A stretch of 64,000 nt of DNA from Paenibacillus zeisoli. GTDB taxonomy: Bacteria; Bacillota; Bacilli; Paenibacillales; Paenibacillaceae. The stretch lies in NCBI RefSeq assembly GCF_003994465.1, contig NZ_RZNX01000006.1, positions 62,001-126,000 on the forward strand, read 5' to 3'. Both the position numbers and the translations under genes were made by a program. The notes under the pieces are model-generated. The model was given only the letters and a program-made list of their open reading frames with translations, was not told the origin of the DNA and did not search any database. Shown here one piece after another: positions 1 to 8,999 of this stretch; within the stretch, counting starts at the first letter, position 1; every line of letters begins with the position of its first letter.

Positions 1-1
1 C

Positions 2-94
2 GAGCTTCATCATGGAACAATCCGGGTCGAGAGCAAGGTTGGCGAGGGAACAATGTTTATTCTGGATTTACCTTTATTGCACAATGTAGAGTAG
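2..94 (+). CDS. Sensor histidine kinase, C-terminal end (partial)
   Basis: Frame 2 is open from the left edge to TAG at 92-94 and encodes the last 30 residues of a protein. It reads HGTIRVESKVGEGTMF followed by a hydrophobic LDLPL strand, the typical end of a histidine-kinase ATPase domain (final G-box and last beta strand). The rest of the gene lies outside the window. It ends 116 bp before a response regulator and close to pstB-phoU, so it may be a PhoR-type phosphate sensor. That role is inference from context only. Confidence 0.8.
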   Translation, partial: ELHHGTIRVESKVGEGTMFILDLPLLHNVE

Positions 95-115
95 TATTAG
101 AAGAAAGTTGACTAC

Positions 116-173
116 TTTACACACCGTTAACACTCTCGTGATATGCTATCCATGTCAACATTTGTCAACATTT
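116..173 (+). promoter_or_regulatory. Candidate PhoP-box-like direct repeats upstream of the response regulator
   Basis: TTTACA (116-121) and TTAACA (127-132) are exactly 11 bp apart, the spacing of PhoP-type half sites in Bacillales. They are followed by a perfect tandem duplication of GTCAACATTT (154-163 and 164-173). OmpR-family regulators bind such direct repeats, so autoregulation is plausible. I see no convincing sigma-A promoter here. Confidence 0.5.
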
Positions 174-210
174 ATTCCGATTTGAAAAAATGGGGGTACT
201 AAGAGTATAT

Positions 211-942
211 ATGACGCATAGACTTTTGGTTATTGAGGATGAGCCAACCTTATCCAGATTATTATCCTATAATCTTTCTAATGAAGGTTATGAGGTTACA
301 GTAGAAGAGCATGGACAGACCGGCTGTGATGCTGCGCTCAAATCAGACTTTGATCTGATTCTGCTGGATTTAATGCTGCCGGGGATGAACGGATTTGAAA
401 TTATGTCCAAGCTGCGGAGTGAAGGGGTGAAGACACCAATCGTCATCCTAACAGCCAAGAATGCAGAAGAAGAAGTGGTGCAGGGGCTTAAGTCAGGAGC
501 AGATGATTACATTACGAAGCCTTTCGGGGTAGCCGAGCTGTTGGCCCGTGTTGCCGCTGTCCTGAGAAGATCCACGGGGCAGGATGAGCGGGATAAGCCT
601 CAGCTGCAGCCTGAGTCGCAGATCAGTCTAGGTGAGCTGGCTATTTACCCGGAGAAGTACGAAGTGACGCTTGGCGGGGAGCATATTACCCTTCGTCCCA
701 AGGAATTCGAGGTCCTGCTGTATTTGGCGAGAAAGCCAGGCGTGGTTATGACCCGGGATGATTTGATGAATGCGGTATGGGGCTTCGACTATATTGGTGG
801 CCAGCGTACGGTGGATGTCCATGTAAGCTCACTGCGCAAGAAGCTCGAACTAGACCCGCAATCGGTCCACATTGATTCGATCCGTGGAGTCGGTTATAAG
901 CTGGTTGTCAATAAGAAGAGAACTGCCCATCATTTTGGCTAA
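211..942 (+). CDS. OmpR/PhoB-family response regulator
   Basis: A 243-residue two-domain regulator. The N-terminal receiver domain (about residues 3-117) has acidic pocket residues E9 and D10, phospho-acceptor D53 in LLDLMLPGMNG, and the conserved K in ITKPF. The C-terminal winged helix (about 145-238) shows PKEFEVLLYLARKPG and VDVHVSSLRKKLE, ending in RGVGYKL. I chose ATG 211 because the family starts a few residues before the first strand; ATG 190 is in frame and adds seven residues. It follows a kinase end and precedes a chemoreceptor-like gene, pstB and phoU, which points to phosphate control (PhoP/PhoB-like). Repeats at 116-173 suggest autoregulation. Confidence 0.9.
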   Translation: MTHRLLVIEDEPTLSRLLSYNLSNEGYEVTVEEHGQTGCDAALKSDFDLILLDLMLPGMNGFEIMSKLRSEGVKTPIVILTAKNAEEEVVQGLKSGADDYITKPFGVAELLARVAAVLRRSTGQDERDKPQLQPESQISLGELAIYPEKYEVTLGGEHITLRPKEFEVLLYLARKPGVVMTRDDLMNAVWGFDYIGGQRTVDVHVSSLRKKLELDPQSVHIDSIRGVGYKLVVNKKRTAHHFG

Positions 943-973
943 AATGATGGGTTTTTATTTGGGTTATACGTAT

Positions 974-1001
974 TTTACAATTTAGCGGGGCTCGGTTAAC
1001 A
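974..1001 (+). promoter_or_regulatory. Weak Pho-box-like pair upstream of the chemoreceptor-like gene
   Basis: TTTACA (974-979) and TTAACA (996-1001) are 22 bp apart, twice the 11-bp period seen upstream of the regulator and of pstB. The middle repeat is missing. The pair lies about 65 bp before the GTG start at 1064, consistent with an OmpR-family site, but two half sites alone are weak evidence. Confidence 0.3.
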
Positions 1002-1063
1002 TTCCACAAATAGTATTGTCCTATATTTCTAGGTATAGGAATAAAGTCATAGGAGTGAAGACC

Positions 1064-2257
1064 GTGAGCAATCAAGCCTCTGCAGTCCTTGAAAGACCTG
1101 CTACAGAAGTGATTACACCTATACATATGCAAGTAAAGACAGATGAAGCCGTTAAGGTTACAACTATCGAACATAGTGTCACGAGTGAATTTGATGTGTC
1201 GGCAGAACTATTTTGCCGTGAAGTTCCGGTTATGGATTCGAGGGGAATTTGTGGGGAAGTGCTTCGAAAGTTCCGAGCAGATGAAGTGATTCCGTGTGTC
1301 ATTCTTGTTGATGAGCAGAAGGGCTCCCTTTCCTTAATTATGCGGGATAGCTTCTATCGGCTGTTCGCCGGCCGATTCGCATCAGATTTATTCTATGAGA
1401 AAGCTGCAGTTCAATTCGCTGAGCAGGAGCCTTTGGTTCGGGAAGTCACAGATGCTCCAGAAAGATTAATTGATGCGGCATTAAGCCGAGACACAGAGCA
1501 CTTCTACCAATGCATGATCCTTACAGATCGAGGGAAAGTAAGAGGAGTATTAACTGTTCAGGATCTTATGGTGATGTCCAGGAGCCTGCAGCAGCAAGCG
1601 GATGAGGCTAGAGTCATAACTGTCCAGGAGAGCCATGGACGACTTGAGCGGATTGAACGCTCTGTTCAAGCCGTATCTGAAGCGGCAGAGCGGAGTCTTC
1701 GTGAGGCAGAGACGATGAGCAGCCTGGTCAGATCCGGTAGGTCGGAACTCCGGCAGGTACGTGAGTCGTTTCACCGGGTATTAACCATTACGAATAACCA
1801 GGAAAAGCAGGTCAAGGAGCTCTTGCAGCGAACAGTTGAAATTTCGGAGGTCACAAGAAGTATCAAAGAGCTCGCGGATCGCAGCGGGATGTTAGCCATG
1901 AATGCAACTATCGAAGCTGCCCATGCCGGGGAACACGGACGCGGATTCGCGGTGGTTGCGAACGAGGTGCGCAATCTGTCGGCTCAGACGATGAAGTTCT
2001 CGGAAGAGATCGGAAAGACGCTTACGGTGATTAGCGAAATGATTAGTGAAACCGCAAGCATGTCTGCCGCTTCAGCAGCCGAGGTTGAAGGAAGCCAGAG
2101 CCGGGTTGCCGAAGCGGATACTACCTTTGAATCCCTGGTTGAAGCCGTACAGATTGTAGAGCTTCGTGGCCAGGAGATGCACTTGTCTGCAGATGAAGCT
2201 GCGCAGAGAGCACATCTTGTCATGAAGGAGCTTGAGCGATTGTCAGAGCTGCACTAA
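1064..2257 (+). CDS. Soluble methyl-accepting chemotaxis-like protein with CBS-like input domain
   Basis: A 397-residue protein starting at GTG 1064, which has AGGAG at 1051-1055 with an 8-nt spacer; the longer TTG reading from 1016 has no ribosome site. No signal peptide or membrane segment is visible, so it is cytosolic. Residues about 35-170 look like a CBS-pair-like module (IPCVILVDEQKG and CMILTDRGKVRGVLTVQDL). Residues about 190-397 are a long coiled coil whose tip at about 272-303 has the MCP hallmark NATIEAAHAGEHGRGFAVVA. MCP tips normally contact CheA/CheW. Its position between a PhoB-like regulator and pstB suggests a link to phosphate status, which is inference. A non-chemotactic scaffold role is also possible. 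Confidence 0.8.
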   Translation: MSNQASAVLERPATEVITPIHMQVKTDEAVKVTTIEHSVTSEFDVSAELFCREVPVMDSRGICGEVLRKFRADEVIPCVILVDEQKGSLSLIMRDSFYRLFAGRFASDLFYEKAAVQFAEQEPLVREVTDAPERLIDAALSRDTEHFYQCMILTDRGKVRGVLTVQDLMVMSRSLQQQADEARVITVQESHGRLERIERSVQAVSEAAERSLREAETMSSLVRSGRSELRQVRESFHRVLTITNNQEKQVKELLQRTVEISEVTRSIKELADRSGMLAMNATIEAAHAGEHGRGFAVVANEVRNLSAQTMKFSEEIGKTLTVISEMISETASMSAASAAEVEGSQSRVAEADTTFESLVEAVQIVELRGQEMHLSADEAAQRAHLVMKELERLSELH

Positions 2258-2305
2258 TTCAGGGTTAAGGGAAACCTTGGTTTCCGGTACTAAGGACCCG
2301 GATAT

Positions 2306-2344
2306 TTTACACTGCGTTTACAATTCTGCACATTCACCTTTACA
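2306..2344 (+). promoter_or_regulatory. Candidate PhoP box upstream of pstB
   Basis: TTTACA occurs at 2306-2311, 2317-2322 and 2339-2344, all in an 11-bp register (offsets 0, 11 and 33). The slot at offset 22 is degenerate, with near-matches TGCACA and TTCACC nearby. Several TT(A/T)ACA half sites with 5-bp gaps are the described architecture of PhoP boxes in Bacillus subtilis. The site lies about 110 bp before pstB. Confidence 0.7.
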
Positions 2345-2452
2345 CAAAACTAGTAAGATCGATATGTATGTTCAGAATCAATAGGTTTACGTTAATCTGA
2401 AGCCTGCGGGCTTCTTTTATCTTAAAAAGGTGTTAATTGAAGGAGAAGAGAC

Positions 2453-3208
2453 ATGGAAGCGATCATCAATATTGACAAGTTGAATTTGTACTACGAATCT
2501 TATCATGCGCTAAAGGATGTATCCATGGACATTCCCGAGAAGGCGATCACAGCATTCATTGGACCGTCAGGATGCGGGAAATCCACTTTGCTGCGTACCC
2601 TTAACCGGATGAATGATATGATCGCAGGCACCCGGATTGAAGGAGCCGTGAAGATCGGTGGTACCGATATTTATAGTGATGATGTTCACGTTGAAGCTCT
2701 GCGCAAGCGGGTTGGCATGGTGTTCCAGCAGCCGAATCCTTTTCCTAAATCTATTTATGATAATATTGCCTATGGTCCACGTCTTCACGGTATTCGCAGC
2801 AAATCAGAGCTAGATGAAATCGTGGAACAAAGTCTGCGTCAGGCCGTGCTCTGGGATGAAGTGAAAAATTTCCTGAAGCGTTCCGCTTTAAGTCTGTCAG
2901 GTGGACAGCAGCAGCGTCTCTGCATTGCCAGAGCACTGGCTGTACAACCGGATATCCTGCTCATGGATGAGGCTACGTCGGCGCTCGATCCGATCTCTAC
3001 ACTCAAGATTGAAGAATTGGTGCAGGAGTTAAAAGATAGGTATACAATTGTCATGGTAACGCATAACATGCATCAGGCAGCACGGATTTCAGGCAGAACC
3101 GTTTTCTTCCTGAATGGAGAAGTTGTTGAGGCGGATGAAACCCAGAAGCTGTTCTCAACCCCGCAGGACTCCAGAACCGAGGATTATATTTCCGGTCGTT
3201 TTGGTTAA
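2453..3208 (+). CDS. pstB: Phosphate ABC transporter ATP-binding protein PstB
   Basis: A 251-residue ABC ATPase energising high-affinity phosphate import through PstCA. Walker [10 protein letters not shown] is at residues 37-45, the signature LSGGQ at 148-152, followed by Walker [13 protein letters not shown] and the switch H in MVTHNM. The strings [11 protein letters not shown] and TLNRMNDMI are typical of PstB. AGGAG precedes the ATG. phoU follows after 21 bp in the same operon. The usual pstS, pstC and pstA are not immediately upstream; a chemoreceptor-like gene sits there, so those subunits must lie elsewhere. Pho-box-like repeats at 2306-2344 suggest phosphate-starvation induction. Confidence 0.96.
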   Translation: MEAIINIDKLNLYYESYHALKDVSMDIPEKAITAFIGPSGCGKSTLLRTLNRMNDMIAGTRIEGAVKIGGTDIYSDDVHVEALRKRVGMVFQQPNPFPKSIYDNIAYGPRLHGIRSKSELDEIVEQSLRQAVLWDEVKNFLKRSALSLSGGQQQRLCIARALAVQPDILLMDEATSALDPISTLKIEELVQELKDRYTIVMVTHNMHQAARISGRTVFFLNGEVVEADETQKLFSTPQDSRTEDYISGRFG

Positions 3209-3229
3209 GTAGAAGGAGGCATCTAGTTC

Positions 3230-3889
3230 ATGATACGTAGAAAAGAATTTGATCAAAACTTAGAGGAACTGCGGAATTTGCTCCGTGCGATGGGCGACCA
3301 CGTACAGGAGGCGCTCAAAGGAGCAATTGACACGCTCCAAACCTCAAATATAGCCAAAGCCGAAGCTATTATTAAGCGGGATATCGATCTCAATCAAATG
3401 GAAGAACAGATTATGGAGATCGGATCGCGCCTGATTGTTACCCAGCAGCCAGTAGCCAAGGATCTGCGCCGTATTATTGTTGCGTTCAAGATCTCGAGCG
3501 ATCTGGAGCGTATGGGTGATTTGTCCATTGATATTGCCAAAGTAACTTTACGGATTGAAGGACAGGAGCTGATCAAGCCCCTTGTCGATATTCCACGGAT
3601 GGCGGAACTGGCAGGCATCATGGTTGAAGAGTCGCTGCAGTCCTATCTGGATGAGAATACGGATCTAGCTTATAAAATGGCTCAGGATGATGATGAAATC
3701 GATCATTTGTACAGTCAGATCATCCGCGATCTATATGCCTTTATGACGGCAAATCCAGACAATGTGCAGCAGGCTATGCTGCTGACTCTGGTTGGCCGCT
3801 ACATTGAGCGTATTGCGGATCACGCCACTAACATTGGAGAGAGTGCTGTGTATCTTGCTACAGGTCAGCGTCCGGATTTAAATAATTAA
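3230..3889 (+). CDS. phoU: Phosphate transport regulator PhoU
   Basis: A 219-residue, all-helical protein of usual PhoU length made of two three-helix repeats. Both carry the metal-binding-type motif: DLERMGDLSIDIAK (about residues 86-99) and YIERIADHATNIGE (about 189-202). PhoU couples the Pst transporter to the PhoR kinase and represses phosphate uptake when phosphate is plentiful. It starts 21 bp after pstB behind AGGAGG, so the two are co-transcribed. A strong terminator follows at 3905-3942. Confidence 0.96.
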   Translation: MIRRKEFDQNLEELRNLLRAMGDHVQEALKGAIDTLQTSNIAKAEAIIKRDIDLNQMEEQIMEIGSRLIVTQQPVAKDLRRIIVAFKISSDLERMGDLSIDIAKVTLRIEGQELIKPLVDIPRMAELAGIMVEESLQSYLDENTDLAYKMAQDDDEIDHLYSQIIRDLYAFMTANPDNVQQAMLLTLVGRYIERIADHATNIGESAVYLATGQRPDLNN

Positions 3890-3904
3890 AAACAGTTAAT
3901 CAAG

Positions 3905-3942
3905 CGCCAGTCAGGGGAGTAATCCTTATTGACTGGCGTTTT
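3905..3942 (+). terminator. Intrinsic terminator of pstB-phoU
   Basis: CGCCAGTCA (3905-3913) pairs perfectly with TGACTGGCG (3930-3938), followed by a T run. It lies 16 bp after the phoU stop. The rest of the gap to polA (3943-4177) shows no clear feature. Confidence 0.85.
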
Positions 3943-4177
3943 GCTGTCTTGCTCTGCTATGCTTCTTCAGAAGATCCGCTTAACATTCATTCCTGGAATC
4001 CAAAGCCAACGGTGATGGGAGCAGCGTTCGTCCCCTGCGCCCTTCGGACACAAACCGAACTCCTCAACAAAATGTGCGGCCGCCTTTTGAAATAGGCGCC
4101 TCTTTTTAATTTCTTAATCGGACAGCCCTTGTGTTATCATTAGAGTTAGATAGTAGTACGAAGGAACGAGGTGTAGT

Positions 4178-6844
4178 ATGGAAAAATTGATTCTGATTGA
4201 TGGCAACAGCATTATTTATCGCGCGTTCTTCGCCATGCCTCCGCTGACGAATTCGAGCGGAATGCATACCAATGCAGTGTATGGTTTCACCAACATGCTG
4301 CTGCGCTTGATTCAGGAGGAGCAGCCTACACATATGATGGTGGCTTTTGATGCGGGCAAGGAGACTTTCCGGCATGAGGGTTACCAAGAATACAAAGGAG
4401 GCCGGGAAAAGACGCCTCCCGAATTGTCAGAACAATTTCCGCTGCTTAAGGAGCTGCTCGACAGTTTTGGCATAACGCGGTTTGAACTTAAAGGCTACGA
4501 AGCGGATGATATTATCGGCACTGTGAGCAGACAGGCTGATGAGTCCGGCCGGCAGGTTATCGTCGTTACCGGGGATAAAGATATGCTGCAGCTAGTCTCG
4601 GACAACGTGAAGGTCTCCCTTACCCGTAAAGGGGTCTCTGAGGTGGAGCCTTACGGCGTGCAGGAGATTCAAGAGCGATATGGTCTGACTCCGGCTCAGA
4701 TCGTAGATCTTAAGGGTCTGATGGGAGATACCTCGGATAACATTCCAGGTGTTCCTGGTATTGGGGAGAAGACCGCGCTTAAGCTGCTCCATCAATTTGG
4801 TTCTGTGGAAGAAGTGCTTGCACGTACGGATGAGTTAAAGGGCAAGCAGAAGGAGAACCTCATCAATCATGCAGAAGACGCGCGTATGAGCAAGCGGCTT
4901 GCCACCATCTTCCGCGAGGTGCCGTTGGAGCATCTGTGGGATGACATGGCATTTAGCGGTCTTGAGGAAGAGAAAGCAGCACCCATGCTGCGAAAGCTTG
5001 AGTTCAAATCTTTGATTGAACGTCTTTCCTTCACGGCTGGCCCGAATACCGGCGAGAAGAATGCGAACCCGGCTCATGAGGCTGAGCCTATTCATGTTAC
5101 CGTGGTGGACGAAGCGGGAATAGACTCCCTCAAGGGGAAGCTTGGAGAGATTGAAGTGCTCCATGTGGAGACGAACGGGGATAATCCGCACCATGCTGAT
5201 ATTATCGGGCTGATTCTTTCATCGAAGGACAGCCATTACTATATTTCTAGTGAACTGCTGAAGCACCCAGCTGGCGAACCTGTTCGGCAGTGGCTTGCGG
5301 ATGCCAAAGCTCCCAAGAAGGGATATGATCTTCACAGGATCGACCTGGCTCTTCACTGGCAGGGTATTGTCTTTGAAGGGGCTGCGTTTGATATTCAGCT
5401 CGCCGCTTATTTGCTCGACCCTACCGAGAACAACCAGACGCTTAGCGGCCTGGCATCCAAGTATGAGCTGTCCTTCCTGGCTCCGGATGATGAGGTGTTC
5501 GGCAAAGGAGCGAAGTACAAAGTGCCTGACACCGGGGTGCTGAGTCTTCATTTGGCCCATAAAGCGGCAGCTGCCCAGAAGATCATCCCACTGCAGGAGC
5601 AGGAGCTGGAGAAGAACGAGATGAACCGCTTGTTCTTTGAGCTTGAAATGCCGCTATCCCGTATTCTTGCCGATATGGAGAAGCAGGGAATTGCCGTGAA
5701 TCGTGAAGACCTTCAGGAGCTTGGAAAAGAGTTCGAGACTCAGATCCGCAGACTTGTTCAGCATATCTACGAACTGGCTGGCATGGAATTTAATATTAAT
5801 TCCCCGAAACAATTGGGCGAAATCCTATTCGATAAGCTTGGACTTCCGGTGATCAAGAAGACCAAGACTGGTTATTCTACAGATGCTGAAGTTCTGGAGA
5901 AACTGGCTCCTTATCATGATATTGTGCAGTCCATCCTGGAGTACCGCCAACTGGCCAAGCTCCAATCCACTTATGTGGAAGGTCTGCTTAAAGAGATTCG
6001 CCCGGAGACGGGCAAGGTCCACACGTATTACCGTCAGACCATTGCGGCAACGGGACGGCTCAGCAGCCAGTATCCGAATTTGCAAAATATCCCGATCCGG
6101 ATGGAAGAAGGCCGCAAGATTCGTAAAGTATTCGTACCTTCCGAGCCGGGCTGGCACATTCTGGCGGCAGACTATTCGCAGATCGAGCTTCGTGTACTGG
6201 CGGATATCTCCGGTGATGAGCGGCTTAAGGAAGCGTTCGTCAATGATATGGATATTCATACGAAGACTGCCAGTGATGTGTTCGGCGTACCACCCGAGCA
6301 GGTGGATTCGAACATGCGCCGTTCCGCGAAGGCCGTCAATTTCGGAATTGTATATGGAATCAGTGATTATGGGCTGTCCCAGAACCTTAACATTACACGT
6401 AAAGAAGCTGCCAAATTCATCGATCAGTATTTCGAGGTATTTCAAGGGGTTCGCAAGTATATGGACGATATCGTCAAGGAAGCGAAGCGCGACGGGTATG
6501 TTACAACCTTGCTGGAACGCCGTCGTTACCTCCCGGAGATTAACGCATCGAACTTTAATCTCCGCTCATTCGCTGAACGTACAGCGATGAATACCCCAAT
6601 TCAAGGGACGGCAGCGGATATTATTAAGCTGGCTATGGTTCTGATGAATGATGTGCTTAGAGAACATGGACTAAAAAGCCGTATGCTGCTCCAGGTACAC
6701 GATGAACTTGTATTTGAAGTGCCGGAAGATGAACTGGAGCTCATGACCAAGCTGGTCCCTGAGACGATGGAGAGGGCGCTGTCTTTGTCCGTTCCGCTTA
6801 AAGCGGAGGTCAGCAGTGGGTTGAACTGGTACGAAGCGAAATAA
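4178..6844 (+). CDS. polA: DNA polymerase I
   Basis: An 888-residue family A polymerase for gap filling and Okazaki primer removal. Residues 1-290 are the 5'-3' exonuclease (LILIDGNSIIYRAF, YEADDIIGTVSRQA, GDTSDNIPGVPGIGEKTA). Residues about 310-480 are a 3'-5' exonuclease fold in which the expected catalytic D-x-E is replaced by VETNG, so proofreading is probably lost, as in other Bacillales PolA proteins. The polymerase domain has motif A DYSQIELR at 665-672, the O-helix RRSAKAVNFGIVYG, and motif C HDE at 841-843. It heads a run with mutM, coaE and a transglycosylase gene. Confidence 0.98.
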   Translation: MEKLILIDGNSIIYRAFFAMPPLTNSSGMHTNAVYGFTNMLLRLIQEEQPTHMMVAFDAGKETFRHEGYQEYKGGREKTPPELSEQFPLLKELLDSFGITRFELKGYEADDIIGTVSRQADESGRQVIVVTGDKDMLQLVSDNVKVSLTRKGVSEVEPYGVQEIQERYGLTPAQIVDLKGLMGDTSDNIPGVPGIGEKTALKLLHQFGSVEEVLARTDELKGKQKENLINHAEDARMSKRLATIFREVPLEHLWDDMAFSGLEEEKAAPMLRKLEFKSLIERLSFTAGPNTGEKNANPAHEAEPIHVTVVDEAGIDSLKGKLGEIEVLHVETNGDNPHHADIIGLILSSKDSHYYISSELLKHPAGEPVRQWLADAKAPKKGYDLHRIDLALHWQGIVFEGAAFDIQLAAYLLDPTENNQTLSGLASKYELSFLAPDDEVFGKGAKYKVPDTGVLSLHLAHKAAAAQKIIPLQEQELEKNEMNRLFFELEMPLSRILADMEKQGIAVNREDLQELGKEFETQIRRLVQHIYELAGMEFNINSPKQLGEILFDKLGLPVIKKTKTGYSTDAEVLEKLAPYHDIVQSILEYRQLAKLQSTYVEGLLKEIRPETGKVHTYYRQTIAATGRLSSQYPNLQNIPIRMEEGRKIRKVFVPSEPGWHILAADYSQIELRVLADISGDERLKEAFVNDMDIHTKTASDVFGVPPEQVDSNMRRSAKAVNFGIVYGISDYGLSQNLNITRKEAAKFIDQYFEVFQGVRKYMDDIVKEAKRDGYVTTLLERRRYLPEINASNFNLRSFAERTAMNTPIQGTAADIIKLAMVLMNDVLREHGLKSRMLLQVHDELVFEVPEDELELMTKLVPETMERALSLSVPLKAEVSSGLNWYEAK

Positions 6845-6905
6845 AAGTCGCTGTGCCCTGCGGCTTGTACCGTTATTATTAGGAAGTACCCGAGGTGAAT
6901 GAACG

Positions 6906-7760
6906 ATGCCGGAATTGCCGGAAGTAGAAACAGTCCGTAGAACACTTAGTCAGTTGATTACGGGGAAGACCATTAGGGACGTTACGGTCTCTTTGCCGAG
7001 GATTATCCAGAGACCTGATGATATAGAACAGTTTAGGCTTGAACTTCAGGGACACACTATAATTGATGTTGGGCGCAGAGGCAAGTTCCTTAGAATTATC
7101 ATGGACGGGCTTGTTCTCGTCTCACATCTGAGGATGGAAGGCCGATATGGCGTCTATGACAGCAGTGAGCCGGTGGAGAAGCACACCCATGTGATCTTTC
7201 ATTTTACAGATGGGACCGAGCTTCGTTACAAAGATGTGCGCCAATTCGGTACGATGCATCTGTTCAATCCCGGAGAAGAATTCAAGATGAAGCCACTGCT
7301 GAAGCTTGGGCTGGAGCCTTTGGATGAGGCGTTTACTTTTGAGGCGTTCAAGCGGGTTATTGCAGCTCGCAAGACCAAGATCAAGCCGGCTTTGCTGAAT
7401 CAGGAATATGTGGTGGGGCTTGGGAATATTTATGTGGATGAGGCTTTGTTCCGCGCAGGAATCCATCCGGAGAAGCTCTGTAATGAACTGGATCAGGAGG
7501 AGCTTGTGCGGCTGTACGAGGCTATCGTGCTTACCTTGAGTGAAGCGGTGGAAGCAGGCGGGTCATCGATCAAGTCCTATGTGAATGGACAAGGAGAGAT
7601 GGGCATGTTCCAGCACTCGCTTCAAATATACGGGCGCAAGGCGGCTCCTTGCGTGGTATGCGGTACACCTGTAGAGAAGTCTGTGGTTGGGGGACGCGGT
7701 ACTCATTATTGTCCAAGCTGCCAGCTCATTCAGACGAATAAGACCAAGAAGAAGCATTAA
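6906..7760 (+). CDS. mutM: Formamidopyrimidine-DNA glycosylase (Fpg/MutM)
   Basis: A 284-residue base-excision repair glycosylase/AP lyase that removes 8-oxoguanine. The N-terminus MPELPEVETVRR supplies the catalytic P2 and E3 after Met removal. The helix-two-turn-helix has LLNQEYVVGLGNIYVDEALF. The C-terminal zinc finger has cysteines at about 249, 252, 269 and 272 (CVVC and CPSC). The sequence GRGTHYCPSC is typical of the family. It starts 61 bp after polA, a pairing common in Bacillales, and is followed after 12 bp by coaE. Confidence 0.97.
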   Translation: MPELPEVETVRRTLSQLITGKTIRDVTVSLPRIIQRPDDIEQFRLELQGHTIIDVGRRGKFLRIIMDGLVLVSHLRMEGRYGVYDSSEPVEKHTHVIFHFTDGTELRYKDVRQFGTMHLFNPGEEFKMKPLLKLGLEPLDEAFTFEAFKRVIAARKTKIKPALLNQEYVVGLGNIYVDEALFRAGIHPEKLCNELDQEELVRLYEAIVLTLSEAVEAGGSSIKSYVNGQGEMGMFQHSLQIYGRKAAPCVVCGTPVEKSVVGGRGTHYCPSCQLIQTNKTKKKH

Positions 7761-7772
7761 TGAGGTGAAGAA

Positions 7773-8369
7773 ATGAATATCGGACTGACCGGTGGAATTG
7801 CAACCGGGAAAAGTACGGTCTCGCAAATGCTTGTGAAGCGGGGAGCGATACTGATTGATGCGGATGTGGTAGCCAGAGAGGTTATGCTGCCTGGACATCC
7901 TGTACTGAAAGCCGTTATCGCGCACTTCGGACAAGCTATGCTTCTTGCGGACGGAACCCTGGACCGGAAGAAGCTGGGGGAGCATATTTTTGCACATAAA
8001 GAAGAGAGAAAAGTTCTTGAAGGCATTACCCATCCTGCCATACGGGCAGAAATGCGCGGGCGGGCCGCAGAATATGAAGCTATGTACCCGGAACGTCTTA
8101 TCGTCTCGGATATTCCGCTTCTTTATGAGACAGGGCAGGGATCTTCTTTTGAAGAAGTTATGGTTGTCTATATCCCGCGTGAGATGCAGCTAACCCGGTT
8201 GATGAATAGAAATGGGTTATCCAAGGAGGAAGCCACAGCACGAATATCGGCTCAAATGGATATTGAAGAGAAACGGAAGCTGGCTGATGTTGTCATTGAC
8301 AACAGCTTGGGGCTTGAACACACCGAGCGGCAGATTGATGAATTCTGGCTTCGCAAAGGATTGCTATGA
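7773..8369 (+). CDS. coaE: Dephospho-CoA kinase
   Basis: A 198-residue kinase for the last step of coenzyme A synthesis. The P-loop GGIATGKST is at residues 7-15. DADVVAREV gives the substrate-site aspartate and VSDIPLLYETG the lid-proximal motif typical of CoaE. The C-terminal end has DVVIDNS. The start has GAGGTGAAG just upstream, and the stop overlaps the next start by 4 bp (ATGA), indicating translational coupling to the transglycosylase. Confidence 0.97.
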   Translation: MNIGLTGGIATGKSTVSQMLVKRGAILIDADVVAREVMLPGHPVLKAVIAHFGQAMLLADGTLDRKKLGEHIFAHKEERKVLEGITHPAIRAEMRGRAAEYEAMYPERLIVSDIPLLYETGQGSSFEEVMVVYIPREMQLTRLMNRNGLSKEEATARISAQMDIEEKRKLADVVIDNSLGLEHTERQIDEFWLRKGLL

Positions 8370-8929
8370 AGTGGCTGCGTAAGAAGAGGGTGCTGCTTTT
8401 ATTGTTTCTTGGATTCACGGTACTTGTGTTCTTCAACAGCGGGTGGCTGACGTTATTCTATCCCATCCACTATAAAGACGAAATCAGGACTTATGCCAAA
8501 GAGAATCAGATCGATCCATTCATGGTTGCTGCTATTATCCGTGTAGAGACGAATTATAAGACCGATCAGGAATCGCACAAAGGCGCATTAGGGGTTATGC
8601 AAATTATGCCGGACACGGCCGAGTGGGTCATTGACAAAGCTAATTTTGAGGATGTCTCACTAGAAAGCCTGAGGGAAGACCCGGATAAAAATATTCAGAT
8701 CGGAAGCTGGTACTTGAAGTCCTTGTATGATCAATTTGACGGTAATCCGATCGCGGTGATTGCGGCTTATAATGCCGGACCCACGAAAGTGAAGAGTTGG
8801 CTGAAAAGCGGTAAATGGGATGGGCGGCTTGAGACCTCGAAAGATATTCCTTTTGGTGAGACCCGGCATTACGTACAGAGAGTTACTCATTATTATGAGC
8901 AGTATGTGAGTATCTACAAGGAGTTCTAG
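8366..8929 (+). CDS. Membrane-anchored lytic transglycosylase (SLT domain)
   Basis: A 187-residue protein with a basic start (KWLRKKR), one hydrophobic segment at about residues 8-30, and an extracellular SLT/goose-lysozyme-like domain. The catalytic glutamate lies in AAIIRVETNY, followed by GALGVMQIMPDTA and AAYNAGPTKVKSWL, the three signature blocks of the family. It should cleave peptidoglycan between MurNAc and GlcNAc. It overlaps coaE by 4 bp. B. subtilis has a similar small transglycosylase (YjbJ/CwlQ-like), but I cannot assign a symbol. Confidence 0.92.
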   Translation: MKWLRKKRVLLLLFLGFTVLVFFNSGWLTLFYPIHYKDEIRTYAKENQIDPFMVAAIIRVETNYKTDQESHKGALGVMQIMPDTAEWVIDKANFEDVSLESLREDPDKNIQIGSWYLKSLYDQFDGNPIAVIAAYNAGPTKVKSWLKSGKWDGRLETSKDIPFGETRHYVQRVTHYYEQYVSIYKEF

Positions 8930-8944
8930 CTGGACTTTGGATTA

Positions 8945-8984
8945 GAAAAAGAGCACCCGGGCAGGTCACCCTGCCCAAATGCTC
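8945..8984 (-). terminator. Terminator of the SASP gene
   Basis: Read on the minus strand, GAGCA...GGGCAGG pairs with CCTGCCC...TGCTC (arms at 8951-8965 and 8970-8984), followed by five T (8946-8950). It lies just downstream of the minus-strand SASP gene and could also stop transcripts from the coaE side. Confidence 0.85.
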
Positions 8985-8999
8985 CGGTAAGAACTTTGA

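Noticed and set aside
1016..1063. Longer N-terminus for the chemoreceptor-like protein from TTG 1016
   Set aside because: No ribosome site before 1016, whereas GTG 1064 has AGGAG at ideal spacing.
3943..4177. Third copy of the palindromic intergenic element before polA
   Set aside because: GGGAGCAGCGTTCG near 4017 resembles part of an arm, but no partner arm is present.
5883..6590. 235-codon plus-strand frame inside polA
   Set aside because: It lies in another frame of a certain gene and its product has no recognisable features.
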